Origin: Villigracilis sp900696595
GTDB taxonomy: Bacteria; Chloroflexota; Anaerolineae; Anaerolineales; Villigracilaceae
DNA: 64,000 nucleotides
Reading direction: 5' to 3'
Assembly: GCA_030263615.1 (NCBI GenBank)
Contig: SZPH01000004.1
Location: 3,058 to 67,057, forward strand
The position numbers and the translations under genes are program-made. This document shows, piece after piece, positions 60,615 to 64,000 of this stretch (its first letter is position 1; each line of letters opens with the position of its first letter). The notes beneath the pieces are model-generated. The model saw only the letters and a list, made by a program, of their open reading frames with translations, had not been told where the DNA came from and ran no database searches.

Positions 60615-61922
60615 CTACGGCTGCCAGAGGACCGGGGGAGGCCAGGCGCCGTTGACTTCCGCATCGGAGAGCTGGAAGACACCCAGCGCTTCGCCGGTGG
60701 CGCAGTCGCCATTTTCGTCGCAGGAGAGGGTGCCAGTCAAACCGGCAAACCCTTTGACAGCGTAGATCGCGTCGCGCAGAGCCTGGCGGCCGATATGCAC
60801 GGTGCCGTCGGCATCCACGACCGCCACTTCTTCAATGGCGTTCAGGAGGATGTTGGTGGCGTCGTACGCATGAGCGTGGAAGCCGGACGGGGGAACGCCG
60901 CCGATCTGATCGGCCCACTTCTGCAAGAAGGCTTTGTACGCTTCGTTGTTCACGTCAACATACGGGCCCGAGAGGTACATGCCGGAAGCGGCAGAGCCGG
61001 TGGCTTCGGGGAAGGTGTCCGCAAAGAGACCGTCAGCGCCCATCAACAACACGTTTTCCAAACCGGCCACTTCCTTGGACTGAGCCGCGATCAGGTTGCC
61101 TTCGGGCTCGAAGATCGGGAAGTAGATCAATTCCGGGGCGCCGGCGGCGATGCTGGTCAGAACGGGCTTCATGTCGGTGTCGCCGACGTTGACCGCTTCC
61201 TGGGCGGTCACTTCGCCGCCGAGTTCCGCGAACACTTCGGCGAACACGCGCTGCAGGGATTCAGCGTAGGGGGAGCCGTCATGAATGGTGGCGACTTTCT
61301 TCAAACCGAGTTCATTGTAGGCGAATTCCGCCGCAATGCGACCCTGGAACAGGTCGTTGTGCGCGGTGCGGAAGTAACCGGGGTGATGGTCGGAGTGAGT
61401 CGGGTCGGTCAGGTCGGGGTTGGTGTTGGACGGGGAGATCATCACCATGCCAGCCTGCGAAATCAACGGCATTGCCGCGCGAGCTTCGCTGGAGCAGTTG
61501 GTGCCGATCACACCGATGATGGTCGCGTCGGCGGAGATCTTGGTGCCGGCCGCCTGGCCGCCTTCGGCGTTACAGAGCGTGTCTTCGCCGGTCAACTCGA
61601 TCGGATGACCGACCAATTCGCCGCCGCGGTCGGCAATGGCGATCTCAATGGCGCCCTTGCTGTCCTCACCGAGGGAAGCGGTCGCGCCGGAAACGGTCAA
61701 CGCATACGCAATGTGGATCGGGTCGCCGGGGGCGATATCCACACAACCGATTGCGTCGGTGCATTCGAACCCGGCGGCTGGGGCTTCGGTCGCGGCTTCG
61801 GTGGCGGCTTCGGTGGCGGCTTCGGTAGCCGCTTCGGTAGCCGCGCCACCGCCGCCACAGGCGGCGAGCGCCATGCTGGCGATAGCCAACAGGGACAGTA
61901 AAGCGAGTAAACGCTTATTCAT
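60615..61922 (-). CDS. livK: Branched-chain amino-acid-binding lipoprotein LivK
   Basis: A 435-residue substrate-binding protein. The signal LLALLSLLAIASMALAAC ends in lipid-modified Cys22; a low-complexity ATEA linker follows. The binding fold is the periplasmic type I (IAYALTVSGATASLGEDSKG, VGTNCSSEARAAMPLIS, YPESLQRVFAEVFAEL-like parts). It begins at 61922, where GGAGGAGTAAG lies in front. The linker is coded by a 12-base repeat (61783-61840) whose copy number may vary. Amino-acid type is inferred from the operon. Confidence 0.94.
   Translation of the reverse strand: MNKRLLALLSLLAIASMALAACGGGGAATEAATEAATEAATEAATEAPAAGFECTDAIGCVDIAPGDPIHIAYALTVSGATASLGEDSKGAIEIAIADRGGELVGHPIELTGEDTLCNAEGGQAAGTKISADATIIGVIGTNCSSEARAAMPLISQAGMVMISPSNTNPDLTDPTHSDHHPGYFRTAHNDLFQGRIAAEFAYNELGLKKVATIHDGSPYAESLQRVFAEVFAELGGEVTAQEAVNVGDTDMKPVLTSIAAGAPELIYFPIFEPEGNLIAAQSKEVAGLENVLLMGADGLFADTFPEATGSAASGMYLSGPYVDVNNEAYKAFLQKWADQIGGVPPSGFHAHAYDATNILLNAIEEVAVVDADGTVHIGRQALRDAIYAVKGFAGLTGTLSCDENGDCATGEALGVFQLSDAEVNGAWPPPVLWQP
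61783..61840 (-). repeat. 12-bp repeats coding the ATEA linker of LivK
   Basis: The plus strand repeats GCGGCTTCGGTG or GCGGCTTCGGTA about five times; the protein shows ATEA x4-5. A slippage-prone linker. Confidence 0.85.
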
Positions 61923-62357
61923 TTTCTTACTCCTCCAAAATTTGGAACGAAATTTAATTCCCGCAGATGCGGGTGACTGCAAACAGGCAGACCATGCTCG
62001 GGTGGGTCGGCGTCACCTCCTTTCCGTTTGTGTATATATAAAGAAAGCCTAAAAACCCTGTTCCTCGGATTTTTACGGCTTGCTCGACGTTACCTTGATG
62101 ATTATCCGGACCAGATTAGCGGATTGCCAATAATAAGGCGTATTTTCGTTCAGGTCAAGCCGGTTGTCCATAGTGTGCAAGCAAAGGTTGTCAGCGCCTC
62201 CGCTCAAGCCGCCGTCCTGTGCGAAGCCCCCTGTGGGCGGCGGCGGTTTACGAGGGAAATCCCGCGTCGAGGACGGCGCTGGGAGCAGGTTACCTGACAT
62301 GTTTTGCATGCACACTGTCCATAATGCGAACACATTGTGAACCGGCCCGTCTCGAGA
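61923..62357. other. liv promoter region, no gene
   Basis: The 435 bases between livK and the cNMP-binding gene hold the liv promoter and an untranslated leader of about 200 bases. GGTGAC...GTCACC and CCCGCA...TGCGGG can pair in the leader; an AGGAGG at about 62017 precedes a 13-codon frame at too long a distance to be trusted. Confidence 0.5.
62130..62158 (-). promoter_or_regulatory. Promoter of livKHMGF
   Basis: Minus strand TTGACC (62153-62158), 17 bases, TATTAT (62130-62135). Confidence 0.75.
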
Positions 62358-62846
62358 TCACTTATCCGCGGGCTTGTAGAGCAATTGTTCGCGGATGCGC
62401 AGGTCGGTGTTGCGGATCTTCATCGCCAGGTCGGCGGCGAGGTTGTACATCATGCGGTATCCAAGTTGGGGATAGGTCTCGCACAGCATGATGATCTTGT
62501 CGCGCGGGATGACCAGCAGGCGCGTATCCTTCTGCGCCGCGCGCGCCGTCGCCGAGCGCAAGCCTTCGTCCACCAACGCCACCTCGCCGAACGATTGTCC
62601 CCTGCGCAGGCGAGCCACCACAGTGTTGGTCTTCGTCAGCGACCCGGTCGCGCTGCGATTGATCAAAATATCCACTTCGCCCTGCACGATCACATACAAT
62701 TCCTTCGAGCCGCTGTTTTCTTTAAAGATAACCTGGTCTGTGTCGTATGCCGTCTCCTGACACAAATTGGCGACCAACTCCAACTGGGTCGGCGTGAATT
62801 GGTAAAAGATGTCGCTCTGTTTCAGGAAGTTGACGAGATTGCTCAT
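62358..62846 (-). CDS. Cyclic-nucleotide-binding domain protein
   Basis: A 162-residue protein consisting of one cNMP-binding domain: FYQFTPTQLELVANLCQ, the phosphate cassette region QSFGEVALVDEGLRSATAR and LLVIPRDKIIMLCETYPQLG. No helix-turn-helix follows, so it is not a CRP-type regulator by itself. It may sense cAMP or cyclic di-GMP and act on a partner, or regulate a membrane protein. The family also has kinase regulators. It has its own start with no strong ribosome site. Confidence 0.85.
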   Translation of the reverse strand: MSNLVNFLKQSDIFYQFTPTQLELVANLCQETAYDTDQVIFKENSGSKELYVIVQGEVDILINRSATGSLTKTNTVVARLRRGQSFGEVALVDEGLRSATARAAQKDTRLLVIPRDKIIMLCETYPQLGYRMMYNLAADLAMKIRNTDLRIREQLLYKPADK

Positions 62847-62937
62847 GGAAAAAACCTCTCAGCAGTTTAGCATAATCAAGGATGGAGCGCAACGACTTTT
62901 CGCCCTCCTCAGCGAAGGGGGATTGCTACGCTTCAGA

Positions 62938-64000
62938 CTACGGGTAGGTCTGGTTCAACCAGTCGAGCGGATCCACCTGGATGCCGTTGACCCATAACTC
63001 CCAATGCAGGTGCGCCCCGGTCACGCGGCCTGTCCCGCCGACCAACCCAATCACGTCGCCCTTGTTCACTGATTGCCCAACTTGAACGTCAATTTTTGAC
63101 TGGTGCCAGATTCCACTATACACGCCCCAACCGTGATCGATCACCGTGGCGTTGCCGCGAACGGTCCAGGGACCCGCAAATGCCACCACTCCCGCGGCTG
63201 GAGCCGATATCTGATATCCTTCGCCGCCGCCGAAATCCAGCCCGGTATGAAACCCCTGAATTGACAGCGTCGTTCCCTGACCGATGTATGTGCGGCGGTT
63301 TCCAAAACGGGAGGTGAAATATGTGGACTCGGCGTAGGCGATTGCGGGCGAAATAAAATCGCCGACCCACAGCCTGTTCGGCGTGGCGGGCGTTGTGATC
63401 GAAATCAATTGCTGCAACTCAGGCTCGGTTGAAGCGGGGTCTATTGTGGCGGGATCCACATATAGCAACGGGTCTTCGGGGTAATTGCCGGAAACGATCA
63501 GGATCAACTGCTCATAAGATTGAACGCTTCCATCCGGCAGGGTCGCTTCCAGCCGCAGCGGATGGACACCCGGCTCGAGCAAAGCATGGACGCCTTGCAG
63601 GGCGGTTTGAACGCCGTCTTGATCCGGGAAAAAATGAAGCGGGCGATCCACCAGCGCGCCGCCAAGACTGACTCCCGGTTGCGCGACAATGCTGATAACC
63701 CCTGTGCCGCCCTGTTTGATGGGCAAGCCTCGTATTTCCGCGCTGATGAACGCGGACGGCAACCCGCTGGCGTTATTCCCGGTATCTTCGCCGGGGACAT
63801 ACAGCGTATCGCCCGGCAACCCTGCCCACGAGCCTGCCATTCGATTGATGCTTGCAAGCGTCCAAACATCCGTGTTGTTCTTTACCGCCAGTTCCAAAAG
63901 CGACTCTCCCACGGCGGGGGAAACGCGTTTCGCATATTGCGTTTGATTCTGGATCGGCACGATCATGTTCGCGCCGACATAGAACTCGCCCGGGCTGACG
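62938..64000 (-). CDS. LysM/M23 cell-wall peptidase, 5' end missing
   Basis: The minus-strand frame runs off the right edge, so the N-terminus lies outside. The first visible residues (SPGEFYVGANMIVP) look like the end of one LysM repeat; a second (AVGESLLELAVKNNTDVWTLA, PGDTLYVPG) follows. The C-terminal 150 residues are an M23 peptidase: GFHTGLDFGG (zinc His and Asp), GNATVIDHGWGVYSGI and GAHLHWELWVNG (zinc His). It is expected to be exported and to cut peptidoglycan cross-links or bind as a division factor. All zinc ligands are present. Confidence 0.9.
   Translation of the reverse strand, partial: VSPGEFYVGANMIVPIQNQTQYAKRVSPAVGESLLELAVKNNTDVWTLASINRMAGSWAGLPGDTLYVPGEDTGNNASGLPSAFISAEIRGLPIKQGGTGVISIVAQPGVSLGGALVDRPLHFFPDQDGVQTALQGVHALLEPGVHPLRLEATLPDGSVQSYEQLILIVSGNYPEDPLLYVDPATIDPASTEPELQQLISITTPATPNRLWVGDFISPAIAYAESTYFTSRFGNRRTYIGQGTTLSIQGFHTGLDFGGGEGYQISAPAAGVVAFAGPWTVRGNATVIDHGWGVYSGIWHQSKIDVQVGQSVNKGDVIGLVGGTGRVTGAHLHWELWVNGIQVDPLDWLNQTYP

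Noticed and set aside
62017..62130. Short leader peptide or riboswitch in the livK leader
   Set aside because: A 13-codon frame lies too far from the AGGAGG, and the paired stretches match no class I can name.

Overview
The window looks like a chromosomal segment of a Chloroflexota bacterium, most likely class Anaerolineae; this is inferred from gene content and style, since no rRNA is present. The signs are monoderm-type surface biology (lipoproteins, a sortase domain, an LPATG motif, a LysM/M23 cell-wall enzyme), a fused KorA/KorB 2-oxoacid:ferredoxin oxidoreductase, PPDK, a Liv-type amino-acid ABC transporter and fairly GC-rich coding sequence. Both ends cut through genes: a GGDEF protein at the left and an M23 peptidase at the right.

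Layout. 1-3.9 kb: end of a diguanylate cyclase, then a transcriptional T-box leader and ileS. 4-10.4 kb, minus strand: DUF559 remnant, EamA exporter, membrane acyltransferase, arfB, then the autoregulated gntR-korA-korB operon. 10.6-20.2 kb: small membrane proteins, two superfamily I helicase genes, an IS200-like/RAYT transposase within REP palindromes, a lipoprotein, a DUF4350-like protein and an SppA-type protease. 20.3-26.3 kb, plus strand: rplU-rpmA-rpmE, tdk, hpt, a CCA/poly(A) polymerase-like enzyme and an alpha/beta hydrolase. 26.4-35.3 kb: response regulator, ppdK, lipoprotein, hemW/MFS, speD-speE. 35.6-49.6 kb: a beta-helix/DNRLRE secreted protein, M50 protease, DUF309 protein, class III aminotransferase, Ser/Thr kinase and a 1,490-residue surface protein ending in a sortase. 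50-56 kb: pncC, a nucleosidase, M14 peptidase, CinA-like protein, MNT nucleotidyltransferase, ornithine cyclodeaminase-like enzyme and a lipoprotein. 56-64 kb, minus strand: the livK-H-M-G-F operon, a cyclic-nucleotide-binding protein and an M23 peptidase.

How genes work together. KorA/KorB (2-oxoacid oxidation with ferredoxin), PPDK (pyruvate/PEP) and branched-chain amino-acid uptake by Liv fit an amino-acid/organic-acid fermenting life style. SpeD and SpeE form a complete spermidine-making pair. tdk, hpt and the nucleosidase-like gene are salvage functions.

The strongest unusual signals are: (1) a surface protein that carries an LPATG motif and a C-terminal sortase catalytic domain in one chain; (2) ribosomal protein L31 fused to an RNA polymerase alpha-CTD-like domain; (3) an IleRS whose HIGH signature is rearranged to GxHH; (4) a family of degenerate 7/8-bp tandem repeats that invades leaders, intergenic spaces and coding sequence, including three internal sites and the start of hemW; (5) REP/REPIN-like palindromes with a RAYT-like transposase; (6) a 142-bp MITE-like element with a 9-bp target duplication; (7) several genes with a -10 box 6-9 bases before the ATG, suggesting leaderless mRNAs; (8) Lys-rich C-terminal tails on KorA, PPDK and L21.
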